DNA of 64,000 nucleotides from Limanda limanda (GCF_963576545.1 NC_083651.1:15485580-15549579); one strand, 5' to 3'; positions 12,828 to 25,482 are shown, numbered from the stretch's first letter. The notes: generated from the letters alone by a model not told the origin. Numbers and translations are program-made.

Positions 12828-14779
12828 ATGATGCATGCAGTACCCACTTTTTAAACCAAATTTTACAATACTGATGTTAATATTTTTGGTTGCAGTGCAA
12901 CATATACAGTATTATTTTCAAAGTGCAATGCTTGGCAGGGGAACAATTCTCCCAAAGACATCATCCGTGTGCACACAAAGCTTGCCACAATGGGGACATC
13001 CTGCTGAGAAAGACGTCTCTCCCAGTACCTTCGCAAGAACCTTTGTGTGTTTTTTATATCAGAAATGGAAACAAGTACCGTGCAATGAGACGAGCACACA
13101 TGCTTTCTGAAGTGGGGGGTTGCAGAGGAGAAGTTAGTAAATAGTACAGGTGATGAAATGTGTCAGCATGGCTGGTGTGTGGCCCGACTGTAAATGAGAT
13201 GATCAGCATTCAGTGCTCATGCCCCTCTCCGTCACACTGTCTGCTTTTACATGTTTGTAGAGCTGACTGCAGCCGCACCGTGGGCAGCCAGGGCGCTCTA
13301 ATGCCAGCATGAGTGCCAGCCTACAAAGACCAACCTCAAAGCAGACAATGGAGAAATAAAACACTCTGTCATTTCTCCTGCCCGATCATTTTCCAGTCCC
13401 TCAAATCCAATCAGCGGAGCAACACACGAGGATGAGAGAGGTCCCTGCTTTCATGTGGTTAAATAGGCCTCAGTGATGCGTTTGATGCCTCTTATCTCAG
13501 TCAAAATCCCTGCTTATCAAATTAAATGTTCACTAGATGTCAACACTGAAGTCATTTTCCTGCTGCTGTTCATTTCTCATGTTTCTTCAAATACCTCAGA
13601 TGACATGTTTTTCTTAAATTTTCAGGACTCACTCGTGTTTTGTCGTGTTCGGATGATTTACGCACCGATGCAGTGAATGAGCTGAATGAGCGCAGGTTTG
13701 ATTGTTTGAGCTGTATTGGTGCACTTCAGTGTGGATAGATGGGGCGGAACGAAGGTGAGTTGTGTTCATCACATCGATGACACTCGATCAAGTGTTTCAC
13801 ATGTAGGTGCCAGCTACAGCTCTGAATACTGAATCAGTCTGGGAGGCGAAATCAGAACTAAATACATTGTTGTGCAGTTTGTGATGCAGTCAGATTTACT
13901 GTTATCTCAAATAGGTACATTAGCGATTTTACCTGGAAAGCATCATATTTAACTTTTGCAATCAAATTAAGCTTATGCAATTTTATTATTCTCTATTCAA
14001 TAGATTTCAAATGGAATTGGGATTTTAAACTTCACTACAGTTATACAATAGTAGTTTCTAGAGTACAAGTGCCACTTAATGGGAAGATTATGATTATTAT
14101 GACATTTTTCTAATTAAATTATGACTTTATCCTTGCACTGAGTTTCTTATTCAGTGAAGATTTTATCCTTGTAAATCCTGATTTTTCTCATTAAAACATG
14201 AGGGTATTCTCATACTCTAGGTTTTCTCTAGTTAAATTAAGATTTTATCTCCAAAAGTTTCTTCAATATGGCCCTAATGATTTGTCGTAAGGTTCACATG
14301 ATATTCATGCAACATTAAATTAGATGTATCATCCAAAAATCTAATCATTAATACGTTTGAAAGGTTGTGTTTAATGAGAACCTTTATGATTGGAAAATAC
14401 AGCTTTAATTTCTGCTCAGGTCCCCCAGTTATTAAATATTTCTCTAAAGTATCAAATGTTTCTGGCTTAATACACAGCAATCTTCTTTTAAGTTTGGTTA
14501 AACTACATTCCTGAGAATCTTAATTAAGAATTTAACCTTAAAAAAACCTTCACATTATCAGGACAGTGTGGGTGTGGTTTAATCAGAGCACAACGTGCTC
14601 AGATCCTTTAGTTAAGCAAAAGCACCAGAACAACAACTGTGGGGTTTGTAGTAATGGAGTCAGATAATAGCAGTGAAAAAATGTCATTAAATGTACTTAC
14701 TTTTAGTGTTTCATAGCAGGGTGGGAGGGAGGTGGAAACCCAAAGAACAATCATCCACACTCAGAGGGCAAATAACCGG

Positions 14780-15192
14780 AATGTGTAATAAACTGAAAGG
14801 TAAAGAAACTCCAGGGAACAACTACACGGCGCCACTGAGCTGAACAAGAAACAAATATACAAACCGACAAAGACAACTTAGGACCTTCGCAGACACTTAA
14901 TGCTCAATGATGGTGGAGATAATTAAACACAGGTAGAACACATGAGGGCTGGGCAGACAATCACACAGGAGGGAAACCAGACAGGACAGGAAGTAATCCA
15001 ACAGATCAACACATAGGGAAAGGAACTTCAAAGTAGAACAGGAACTGACAACTCCAAACTGAACTTTAAATCCAAAGATCCAAACCCTCAAACTCAAGGA
15101 TATAACAAGTCCAGCAAAATGAAAAGAAAATGAAATTGCAAAAACAAGGCCTGACAGTCACATGAAGTCCAGCATTGGAGCAAATCGTGACA
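14780..15192 (-). repeat. Probable teleost interspersed repeat
   Basis: The purine-rich run includes TAATTAAACACAGGT, CAATCACACAGGAGGGAAAC, GGAACTGACAACTCC and CCTGACAGTCACATG, ending CGTGACA. This wording is familiar from a dispersed fish repeat. I cannot name the family, and the orientation is a guess. No conserved protein frame is present. Confidence 0.45.
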
Positions 15193-16576
15193 AAAATATA
15201 TAAAGGCTAATGCTGTTATGGGTAAATGTTCTGTAATACCGCTGTAGAGATAAGGAAGTATTGCCATCAACTAATATGAAACCATTTTTTTATCAATAAC
15301 AAGCCTGAACTTTTTAGGAACCACTGGTTAAATCTTACCAAAGTGTAAATTTAGTGGATTCGAAATGGAACGTAACCTACGTGATTAGATATATGTAATT
15401 TAATTGAATTGGTATTGGTGTCTTGGTCAAAAGGGGGCAGAACAGAGCCATCATTAATGTTATTCCTAAAAACTTTGATTTAATAACCAGTAAAATGTCG
15501 GCCTGTTGTTACATTGCTATTTTTTTTCAGCCAAAGAATCTGAATGCTTCTATAATGAGATATACAGTGTTTTGAATGTACTGCTAATTCGATTTCTATT
15601 TAAAAATCGTAATCTCCTAAAGGCCACTTGTTTTTGGACATTTCTTTAAATAAACTGTGTGATAAGCTCCTCTGTGACAGATGCCATGAGCACCACATGA
15701 GCATTACAAGAGCTGTATGGCTACTAATGAAACACTTCTTCTAGTGTTATACAGTAGTGTGTATGTGTGTGTGTGTGTGTCGTGAGCACTAACCAAGTGT
15801 AAATGATGTGTAAATGAAGGGATGAATAAAATGTTGCATGTGGGATCATTGTGTTTAGTAAAATCATTGACTTTGCATTAATTCATTGCCTTTGCATCAA
15901 CAACGATGTGCATATGGGAAACTCACATTTTAAGGGTGCTTGTGAATAATTAATTTGTAGAGGTCAGGATCTATTTCCGACCTTTGCTTTATCTGTCATC
16001 CCTTTCTGCTTCTTGCATATCTGAGCACAGAAAATAAACTTAAAGTGTTCCAAAAAAAAAATGAGAGCATTCTTTCAAAATCCTGGCTTTTATATTTCTG
16101 TGATTTCAAAAATATTTGCTTCACCTAAAAGGCTTTCTACAAATTTTGAAGATTGAGAAATACAAACTCTCCGATTGTGGTGTAAATAGTATAATGAATA
16201 AAAACAAACATGCATTCTCACGCGTACTTATACTGCCATTCCCGTAAAACTGTGGCAAAGGAGCATTTTAATAAATATCTACTGCCACTCCATGAAAGCG
16301 TGTCTCTCTGTGAAGCTGATTTATCTGTATTCATTTCTTTATTCCTATGATTTTAACTGTTGCTATAGAATGGCTTTGCCTGATGGAAACTACCAGTATT
16401 ACCAACACCTCAGTGATAATAAGTGGAAGAGAGCTTTCTTGGTGTAAGAATTTCTATGTACATGTTAAAAGTCTTGTGATGAAATGATAAAGGCCTTTTG
16501 GCCTGTAATATATAATCTGCCATTTTTCTTGTTTGACCTGATAAAAAAAAGAGTGAATTCTGCTTAAGATATCAGA

Positions 16577-16582
16577 AATAAA
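16577..16582 (+). terminator. hs6st3: Candidate hs6st3 polyadenylation signal
   Basis: AATAAA is followed 15-20 bases later by CA dinucleotides and then by a GT-rich TGATGTGTGTTGCTTTT stretch, the usual arrangement of a vertebrate poly(A) site. It lies 4.8 kb from the stop codon. Confidence 0.4.
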
Positions 16583-16735
16583 AGCATTGAATGGTCATGA
16601 CATCCTGATGTGTGTTGCTTTTATTTTCTCAGTCAAGTTATTATCTGTATATAGACAGTTCCATTACAAAAAGAAGCAAATGCTCACATGCTGGACTAGA
16701 TTCTGTTGACAGATAGTCAAGATAGATCTATCTGT

Positions 16736-16800
16736 TCTATCCGCTTATCTGGGAGGTGGAGGAAGGAATCTATCCCAGCATTCATTGGGAAAAACAATGG
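16736..16800 (-). repeat. Fragment of a teleost retroelement tail
   Basis: TCTATCCGCTTATCTGGGAG and TCTATCCCAGCATTCATTGG resemble, on the minus strand, the gataagc/ggata end of the repeat seen complete at 51110-51243. The fragment is short and diverged. Confidence 0.4.
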
Positions 16801-17138
16801 GGATGACATCAGTCTATCAGTACGTCTGGTAAATATTACACTAAGGTTATATACAGCATATTCTATTGCTCCTTACATATACATATGTATATAAACATAT
16901 AATTTTTTTTCCCCAAATCTTCTAGGCGTATATAGATTGAATTGGTCAGAATATTAATGCTGTATTTATCTTTGTTTTATTTATTTAAAATATTTTGGTT
17001 TATAGTTATTCTAATTATTCTTTCTTTTTAAGAGCTCAGATCTGATTTGTGGGTGTCATAATATATTGTGTTTTGAGTGTGTGTGTAATTTCTTCTTGTC
17101 TATGTTGACATGGCAATAAATAATTTAATTTATTAGGG

Positions 17139-17215
17139 CCCAAGCACTGACAGGCACTGACAGACAGTGAGGCCCTATTGAAATTGTAAGGATTATTATT
17201 TATTTTTTTCAGGCA
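17139..17215 (+). repeat. 'CACTGACAGGCACTGACAG' repeat, copy 1
   Basis: Starts AGGGCCCAAGCACTGACAGG and runs through TGAGGCCCTATTGAAATTGT to AAGGATTATTATT. Two relatives occur in the window: reverse strand 21091-21140, and forward strand 60997-61370 with a longer body. Inside it the pentamer-rich CACTGACAG is itself repeated. Confidence 0.7.
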
Positions 17216-19851
17216 AATGAATTGGCTTTTTGTTATTATACTTTATATATACTTTATACTTTTTTTTTTTAATTTAATTTAAAAAATGTAATATTCTGAC
17301 TTTCACCAAATGCTAGACCATGTGCGATCTATACAAGGAAAGATTTAATCAATAGTCCTGCACAGTGCAATAAACCTTCTGTTTCATCTGTCAGCCAATT
17401 AAAAGAAAATAAATGGTCCATAACAGTACTTTGTTTTACTTTTTCATCTTGTAAAAGGTCAAGAAGTAATTAACACAACGTATGTTCAGTCAGAAATAGC
17501 CTACTATGGTGCACATTCATCTGAATGTTATAACTTCTTCTCGTGCTAGGAAGGTTAGATGGTAAATGGGGCTTTTATACAAATGATAATCTTGTGAAAT
17601 TTTCACTTATTTCAATTCATGTAAACGATTATAATCAATAAACACAAATTCACTATGGACAAGTTGAAGGGATCTGAGGCACTCAAGAAGGTGGTTGGTT
17701 AAAAAACCTTTGAAGCCTAGTGGCCTCTGATATGATCAATGTAGACACGTAAGCAGTCACATGATCAGTGCAGACAGTCACATGACGGATCATCTGCAAA
17801 TAAATCAATACATGCACATCATCTTACATCTCATGATTACTAAGATACCTAATACATACTGATAAAAATAACGTTTTAAAAAGGATCAGATTCCTAAAAC
17901 ACAATTACTGTTTCCTCCCTATTGAGACAAAGTCTATGTCTGATATCTTTACCCGCACTAGTATTACCATGGTACGCTTCTTTGTAATGACATTCAAGAC
18001 ATTCTCTCTAATCGCCAACGATTTCTTGAGAGAAAGTAACATCAGACGTTCACTGTCGATTAGCAAAACTTTTCATATCACACGTATTGTTCTTTCGCCC
18101 TGAAAAGCAATGAAATGTAGCAAATTAAATGTTATCGTTATGAGATCATCGATTTGGTATTAAATAAGTGCCACAATAGTGCCAGAAAATACCATTAACA
18201 CCCTGTCACCATTAAACCAAAGGGGTTCAGTGCTCATCATGAAGACAATTTGGTGTTTTGTGAGACACAGTTAACATTACAGCTCGGTATCTCCTGACAC
18301 ACAGAGCCGTCTGTTCCCCCCCCAGGTTGTACAGTATGGATGGCTGGCTCAGCATTTCAGTCAGCGGCTGCAGAAAATCATTTCCAGATGGTACTCAGAC
18401 TATTATCTGCGATGTTTAACCGCAGGATGTGTGTAATGACTTGATTTAAAGAAAATAAAACAGCAGCATTGCTCGAAGACAGTGCTCCACTTTCTGAGCT
18501 TCTATTGTCAGCACAAGATCTGGGGCCTGATAACAAACACTGGTACGCAAAAGGAAAATGTGATTTAAAACATTTAGTCCCAACGTCGTCTTCAACAGGG
18601 ATTCAGGTCTGCATTATTCAGATATGAAGGGATAAGAATGATGCTTTTTTTAGTCTTCAATAAAATAACCCCCAAAAATGAAAGAAGTATAAAGACAATC
18701 TCTAGATCATATCTACTTATTTTTGGATCACAATAATGTTTGTTCAATTCTGTTCTGCAAAAAAGCAACAGTAGGTTTGCTTTTGATTCTACTAAAGTTC
18801 ACTGCGTTGGATGAATCTGGCTCGGTCGAACGTCTCCTCTGCCACAGTGCAGAGGTCAGATCAGAGAATATTAAAGCAGGACTGTGGAATCAATAATGAA
18901 GTGTATGGATTCTCATGCAGGTCGTCTACTTACCCACAATGCACGGCTGCAGTGAGGTGAGGACGTGAAAGTGCTTGAATCAGAAAAGTTGCAGTCAACT
19001 CCATCATGTTGACTTTTGTGAAATTGTGAACGAATAATTTAGAGAACACTGACATCTACTGGAGGTAAAATGGAGTTGCTACTTTTCTCGTCTCACCTGC
19101 TTAATCTGGTTAAACTGATTAAGCTGTTTCTTATTCAAACTGTTACATATTTGAGATGGTATAAGAAAATCAGATCTCATTCAAATTTTTTGTAATTGTT
19201 CACCACTTGATGTTGCTCGCAATAATTAATAATTAATCATGATAATAATGAATTGTGCTATTGGTGCTGTGTGTTGTATATAATACGAGATACAGTTTTA
19301 GAATTCAAGTAATTCCAAAAAGTTTCAACATTTTTGTTTTATAATTATGAATAGGAAAAGTTCAGTTTATAATTATTTGTCATTTATAGAGTGACAAACT
19401 TTAAATTGAACTTAAAATGACTTCCCCAAACAAGTGACAAGGAAAAGCCCAGCAGTAAATATTGAAAGCTTTTCTTACAGATATAAAATTCACAGTTTAG
19501 TCCAAGAGACGGTTTTGAAGATTTAGATGATAGTGTGTGGCATCGTAATATAAAGAACGCAGACATTGACTAAAGATGCTCAGTGGGGGAGCGATGCCAC
19601 TTAAATGGACAGTAAATAACAAACTGTGGGAACAACAAACAGCATGAAGGTCAACGGAATGAAAGCCTTCTCTTTGTTCTTATATCTGAATCGGTCTGAC
19701 AGTGACATTTCCCTCAAAGGGATTCAAATGGTGACCTTTCCATGTGGCCCTCGATGCCATGTCTCCGGTCTGACAGGTCAGATGAATCTCGTCTGTTGTT
19801 GGAAGAAACCACGAGAAACTTAAAAGAGGCACTGAATCAATTAGTCAAAAC

Positions 19852-19876
19852 TGTGTGTGTGTGTGTGTGTGTGTGT
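19852..19876 (+). repeat. (TG)n microsatellite
   Basis: Twelve uninterrupted TG units followed by TGTTTGTGTTG. Confidence 0.9.
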
Positions 19877-20805
19877 TGTTTGTGTTGTTTGTTTATTTTT
19901 TTTAAACTGCATTGACAATTTTAATTATTCGCCAGTTGCTCAACACAGTCACAGCGTTGTTTATTTACTAGATTCCTCAACTAAATGACTAATATACTGC
20001 ACATTTCCTGAATAAACTTTCAAAGCACTCAAAGCATTGACGTTTTTGAATGTATATGGAAGCTTCCACTTTCCTCTGCTGGAGCTAGAAAGAGCAGCTG
20101 CCACCATCCTCAGCACAAATAAATCTTTGAATGAAGTTTGTTTGCTATTTAGGTGGAGTATGACCATCACAACAACAGAATTAATTGACAGGCTTCTAAT
20201 CCTTTTCTCTGCTTTGATGTGTGGTTTGGTGTTATATGTATGTACATAATGTCCCTGTACCAATTTTGCACAAAAATATATAAAATTATAATACCATATA
20301 ATATGACAGTAGTAATTGTATTTATATAGCATTTTTAAACACAAACAAGCTTATACACAAAGTGAAACAAGACAGTAGAAATAGATAGAGTAGTAGTAGA
20401 TACAAATATTCAAAATAGAATAGAGTAGATAAAAGAGAGTAGACTGATACATGGATGTATATTATTGTTATCAAAAATATTATATAACAAGATGTCAAAT
20501 TAAATAGCTTCTAAGTAAAGCTGTCAAATATATGTAGTAAAGTAGAAAATACAATGGTTTTCTCTGAAATGTGTATCAAAAGCAGCATAGAATGGCACAG
20601 ACACACAATAATGTGTCCATCTTCTTCCTGTGCTTAGTTTCTCATGGGTATGAACTGGTAATCCAATCCTAATGTTAATATAGTATTGGCCTAGGGGGCA
20701 GAGTGGCCCACCCCAACCAGCAGGTGTCGGTTCATATCCAACTCTTCCTTGGCAAGCACCTGAACCACTAAAATTGGCAGGACTTAAACCACCTATAACT
20801 ACAAT

Positions 20806-20967
20806 CTTAAATTAAATTAAATTAAATAAATGAATCCTGCGCAGTCCGCTTCCGCGCAGAAGGTGCAGAAGCGGACTGCGCACATCCTGCGCAGAAGCGA
20901 ACTGCACATACCTGCGCAGAAGGTAGAAGCGGTCTGCGCAGGATTACTTTAATTTAATTTAATTAAG
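20806..20967. repeat. 162-bp nested palindrome with GC-rich core
   Basis: The outer arms are AT-rich (CTTAAATTAAATTAAATTAA versus the inverted AATTTAATTTAATTAAG) and run into GC-rich arms with CCTGCGCAGTCCGCTTC at 20836-20852. That arm is answered perfectly by GAAGCGGACTGCGC at 20868-20881, and with one change by GAAGCGGTCTGCGCAGG at 20926-20942. Between them are two more GCGCAGAAG-type units. It could be a small foldback element or a tandem of a palindromic unit. It has no coding potential. Confidence 0.75.
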
Positions 20968-21090
20968 AAAATTATATATATATTATTTATTTACTTATTT
21001 GTGTGCGCAGGAGGTACATTAAAAAAATAAAATAATAACAATACATTTTTAACACTTTCAAATTTTCTGCAATTTTAGTTAGAATTTTAA

Positions 21091-21140
21091 TAATCCTTAC
21101 AATTTCACTGTCTGTCAGTGCCTGTCAGTGCTAGGGCCCT
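21091..21140 (-). repeat. 'CACTGACAGGCACTGACAG' repeat, copy 2 (inverted)
   Basis: On the minus strand it reads GGGCCCTAGCACTGACAGGC, ACTGACAGACAGTG and then AATTGTAAGGATTATTA, closely matching copy 1 at 17139. The two inverted copies are 4 kb apart. Confidence 0.7.
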
Positions 21141-21335
21141 AAATATATTAAATTATACAAGGTTAATAGCATAGAAATGGAATTATACTGTTGCCACAGG
21201 GAAAAGATTCTCCATTAGGGCAAATAAAGGCCCAGAAAAAAAACTGCTAGCCATGCAACTGAAGGAGGATATAAGGTGCTTTGATATTGTGTTATTTATC
21301 ATCTTTATTTCAGATTATTAAACATATCCCTTTAT

Positions 21336-21375
21336 TCCTCCTCCCTCTCCTCCCTCTCCTCCCTCTCCTCCCTCT
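21336..21375 (+). repeat. (CTCCTCCCT)n short tandem repeat
   Basis: About four nine-base units of CTCCTCCCT. It lies roughly 600 bp upstream of the presumed mbnl2 first exon. Confidence 0.85.
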
Positions 21376-21949
21376 GCGTCCTCTGCCTGACGTTACCTGG
21401 GTTAGCAGCATCCCTCTTACTTGACCTTGAGCAGCGATGACACTCGGCCATCGTTAGTCTATTTGATTCTTATATCACACCCATCAAACATTTTTACCCT
21501 CACAAATTCTTGCACGATCGTTATTTCTCATTCCAACTGTTGCATTTTTATGCCATTGTGGCATATTTTCTTATCTATACTGCAAATGCCTGGGCTGAAA
21601 ATGAATTTATCTGTGTCGAATCTATTTGAACAATTTGATTTATCTCATCTGATGTTTACATTTGTGTGCGAAAGCATGTTGTCATTAAAATAATCCAGAA
21701 AATCTCACATGCTTTTATTGCTGTTCCCTTGGTAACAAGCAAACCCTTGCCCTCTTAGCCTACTGGCATTCGTGTGGATCGTACCACTTTGCCTCTGTTG
21801 GATGGGGGGTGGTAGTTAGGAGATACCATTATAAAACCTCGTTTTCATTAACTGGAAGGTTCCTCTTTATTTAATTTATTTATTTTAATTTATCTAATCA
21901 ATAAACGTCAGTATAATTGTGCTGTTTCTGATTATTGACAGTCTTACGG

Positions 21950-22236
21950 GGCTCGGTTGACCCGGGTCCACCCCCTCGTCGCATCCGACTGACGGAGGTA
22001 CAGTAAGCTGTCAGAAGCTTGTTGCTTAAATCTGTGCAGAGACATAAAGTCCGCAGGAAACAACCAGCGTTAAATCTGCGAACGAGTGGAAACTAAAGTG
22101 CGGTTGAGTCCGTCTGTCCCGGGGACACTGGACACCTCGTTGTCCCCAGCTCCAGACGGGTGCCGCCGCCGTGTCGTCCCTGCCCGAGCTGCTGCTGCTG
22201 CTGCTGCGTGGTCGCCGTCTCCTCCGGGATGATGAG
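21950..22236 (+). promoter_or_regulatory. mbnl2: mbnl2 CpG-rich promoter and first non-coding exon
   Basis: The AT-rich background gives way to a CpG-rich block at about 21950-22450. The segment ends in GGGATGATGAG at 22236 followed by GTAAGCAGG, a near-consensus donor. There is no long coding frame, as expected for a 5' UTR exon; the mbnl2 start codon is in the exon at 25483. The transcription start cannot be placed, so the left edge is approximate. Assignment to mbnl2 rests on strand, distance and the absence of another gene. Confidence 0.6.
22189..22206 (+). repeat. mbnl2: (CTG)6 in the mbnl2 first exon
   Basis: Six perfect CTG units lie 30 bp before the splice donor of the presumed 5' UTR exon. 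In RNA this is a CUG repeat, the sequence class that muscleblind proteins bind. Confidence 0.85.
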
Positions 22237-23569
22237 GTAAGCAGGTGCACTCCTCGGCTAACAGTCGAGCTAACCCGAGCTAACAAACCTGACCGTCCTA
22301 ATACCGTCAAGTGTTAACCCGTGACAGCTGCGTGTGTGCGGCCGCGCTAGCTAGCTGCGTGGTCGTGGGTTAGCCTAGCCGAGGTAGCCCCGCGATGAGA
22401 AGGCGAAACGAGGGAGTGAAAACCCGAGCGACCGCACCAGCTATCATCAAGCTAAAGTGCCAGGTACACACACTGTCGTAGTTCATTAGCATCGGTGCAG
22501 CAAGTATCCATGATGCAGCTACTTAGCACATCTCCTGCTGCTCTGGGGAAATGCTCCATTACAAGTGAAAGTACTGTGTCAGAAGTAAAAGTACCCCGAG
22601 CAAATAAAAGTCTCCTGGGACTTGTACATTTAAATGTCATTATTGTATTACTACTCTTCCACTAAAGCAGCATTTTACTGTTGCAATGGATTCAGGTGGG
22701 GATTTATACCCTGTTAGTCTATGTGTAATTACAACTAATGGTTATGCAAGGGATGGATTATCTTCTAGATTCATTATCTGGTTTGTGAAAAGTTATTTAA
22801 AAATGTCATCAAGGCATTTGTCAATTTATATTTATTGTTTTTATTTTGTTCATATTTTCTGTCAGAAGAATTCATTCTTTCTGTATTTGTATGTACTGTT
22901 GGGTACTTTTATCTGAGTATACATATAAATTGGTATTGAAAGAAAATACTCAAGTAAAGTGAAAGTACCTGATTTGTACTAAATAATTAAAGAACAAAAT
23001 TAGTTTATTTTTTACAAATGTTCCTGTATTTGTATGTACTGTTGAGTAGTTGAATCTGTAATCAAGCTTCATATTTAGTCTTTATCTGGTTTTAATGCTA
23101 AAGTAAAGTATCTAGATAAATGTCGTAAAGAGAAAAAAAATACTCAAGTAAAGAAAAAGTATCTTATTTTTTTCCTAAATAATCAAAGTGCTAAATTAGT
23201 AGTTTTTCAGAAACATATAGAATACAACAATAATGTTTTGTGGATATTGTATCTATTACCAGACATGCAATATTTAAATTTTCCTTTCCACATCCCCTAT
23301 CTTCCTTTTAAAGTCTTCAGCATGTGCATCTGTTAGTATATTGAAGTAAACTGCTCTGAACTATATTTCAAATACTAGTTAATCTTTTCCACCTCAAGCA
23401 ACATAAACTAAGTTCTGCAACAGGATGCTATCGTCTGAGCTGAATTTAGAAAACTGTATTACATGTCACTACAACATATTTCTCCATCACACTATCCCTT
23501 TCTGTTCACACCAGCCATGACTTTCTCCAAGCAGTGCAGCCAGCATTCACTGAGCACAACAGCCTCTGG

Positions 23570-23848
23570 TTTCCTATTGGCCAGTTTCTGACAGGGAGGC
23601 CCTTCCCGGAGGCCGGCGCCCAGGCAGGAAGGGGGGGTGGCTGGAAATGTTTCAGCCACAGTTGGACAGACTGTTTTTCACTGTTGTGAAGAGAAGATCT
23701 TTGCTAACTGAATCCTCGGGACAGATAGGAGGATACAGGCTGTTCTTGCTGTCAACGTCTTCCCAAACGAGCTTCCTTAAAGTTGTAGCTCTGTCGTAGA
23801 ACCTCGGTTTGGAACAGAACTTCTTTAGTGCTGCATTTCGTGGGAGAG
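23570..23848 (+). promoter_or_regulatory. mbnl2: Candidate alternative mbnl2 promoter and 5' exon
   Basis: TTCCTATTGGCCAG contains an inverted CCAAT box (23574-23582). A GC-rich stretch with GGCCGGCGCC follows, then about 250 bp of moderate GC ending TGGGAGAG at 23848 with the donor GTAGGT. Muscleblind genes are known to use more than one 5' exon. There is no long frame on the + strand. This could also be an unrelated regulatory island in the first intron. Confidence 0.4.
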
Positions 23849-25120
23849 GTAGGTTTTCCTGCTCCGTTTCCTTGCTAGTGCCTAAAGGAATTTGCTGCAG
23901 TAATGCCACGGGATAGCATGCAGCACGGCTCTGAGGCTGCTACAGTAGGCGATCTGGGTCATCAAAAGCAGAGTTTATTCTAAATCTGTGCCATTTGACT
24001 ATTTGTACATTCGTAGGCTTTGCTTATTGCTCTCATTTGGGACACTTTTCAACTCACACACAGACACACACACAAGTGTATTCAGCTCATGGGTTTACTA
24101 CCTTTTCTGCCTGCTCAGCAACTTCCTGTGTATTTTCCCACTTAGTATACATGTCTGAGTATCCTGTCCTGTGGTAAACTCCCAACACTGTGTGTTTAAG
24201 CTTGGCTGTGCTTCACACAACCTTTTGTGTGTGTGTGTGTTACCGTAGCATTTCACCACCAAGTGTTCATGTCTGTTGCTGTTTGCAAACTGAGGGTCGC
24301 AGTGTATTAGATAAATGATAGTGGTGAGAGGAAGTACATAATTAATAGAATAAAATATTAAGATTGAATATAGTTTTGCCTGGCAGTCTATTTTAGTGAA
24401 TACTGATCAGCCAATGTTGTTGGCATAACCCACATCTAATTGTTCTATGGATTTGAGCTGTGGAAATGTTAATTTCCTCTTATAGATTTTATTGATTACC
24501 GTGACACCCCCCAGCCACACCTCCCCAACCAGCAGCACAGTTGCTTTGTTGTATCAGGCATTTTGATTGAGGCAAGGCTTGGAAAAAAACGAATATTTTT
24601 TGTTTTGATGCAAACTAGTGTTAAATTTATCGTTAGGCTTTTAATTAGCATGAAATATCGGCTGACATTAGCTAGCTCTGGCTATCGCGACACCACCAGA
24701 AATCCCTTCTTCTTTGCCTCTTAAAAAACAGTATGACACTTGCTAGTGGCAGTACAGCACAACTGCTATTTTGAAAGTAGCGAAGAAGAAGAGATTTCAA
24801 GGAAAAGAAAATGTCTTTACTGAGATGTTAGATGATTTGTTGCAACTTAAGTCCAGTGAGTTGGTAAATTACTGATTTTATAAAGGCAATTATAATTTCC
24901 AGGGACAGGCTGAATCAAACTACTATAGCTGTATTACTGTTGCTCTCTAAATGGTTATGCGATTGTCTCTTGAGAGTCTGAAATGACTACGTATAACTTG
25001 ACTAATTCCACAGTCACTTGTGTTAAAGAATGAAAAGTCCAACAGCAGACTCATAATACGTAAATTATACTTTTGATTTTGGTACAATCTTTGTAATATA
25101 CATCTTTTTTTGTCTTTCAG

Positions 25121-25266
25121 ATCACCAATAGAAAGTGCCTTTGAGAAGATATCCCCAACTTGAAGTTGATCTGTGTACATTGGTCTGTGTCTATGCTGTT
25201 CTTAAGACCAGACTCAAGCACCAGCACAGGATTTCTCAGCTGCAAGCACTTCACCACTTTGCACAG
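25121..25266 (+). other. mbnl2: Candidate mbnl2 5' UTR exon
   Basis: A strong pyrimidine tract and acceptor (TTTTTTTGTCTTTCAG, ending 25120) open a 146-bp segment with balanced composition that ends TTTGCACAG at 25266 before GTTTAG. The donor is weak. The segment has stops in all + frames, so it would be non-coding. Confidence 0.4.
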
Positions 25267-25482
25267 GTTTAGCACCTGATATTAAGCTAAAATAGATAGA
25301 GCCATAATTGTGAATTATGACCTGATAATGACTAAAGGAACAAGTCTACATTAAATTGTACTCACTTGACTGATATTTATGGGCAGTATACACTTGAAGT
25401 AGACATAAAAAAAAAGAAAACACAACTACCATTTTTTCCCATTGATGGGTGATTTGTCGGCTATCTCATCTTTCTGTTCCAG

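Larger units (their letters stand above)
11789..16600 (+). other. hs6st3: Probable hs6st3 3' UTR (end uncertain)
   Basis: Sequence after the stop codon is AT-rich and has no coding frame. Candidate AATAAA signals occur at about 12367 and, with the best context, at 16577-16582. The long version would include the terminal-inverted-repeat element at 12426-12827 and the repeat at 14780-15192, which makes the distal end uncertain. RNA data would settle which signal is used. Confidence 0.4.
16601..21900. other. Intergenic region between hs6st3 and mbnl2
   Basis: AT-rich DNA with no frame I recognise. Human HS6ST3 and MBNL2 are separated by OXGR1. No seven-transmembrane receptor ORF is seen here on either strand, although that single-exon gene should have been obvious. 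Contents that can be named are two inverted copies of a short repeat (17139 and 21091), a GC-rich nested palindrome at 20806-20967, and microsatellites. Confidence 0.7.
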
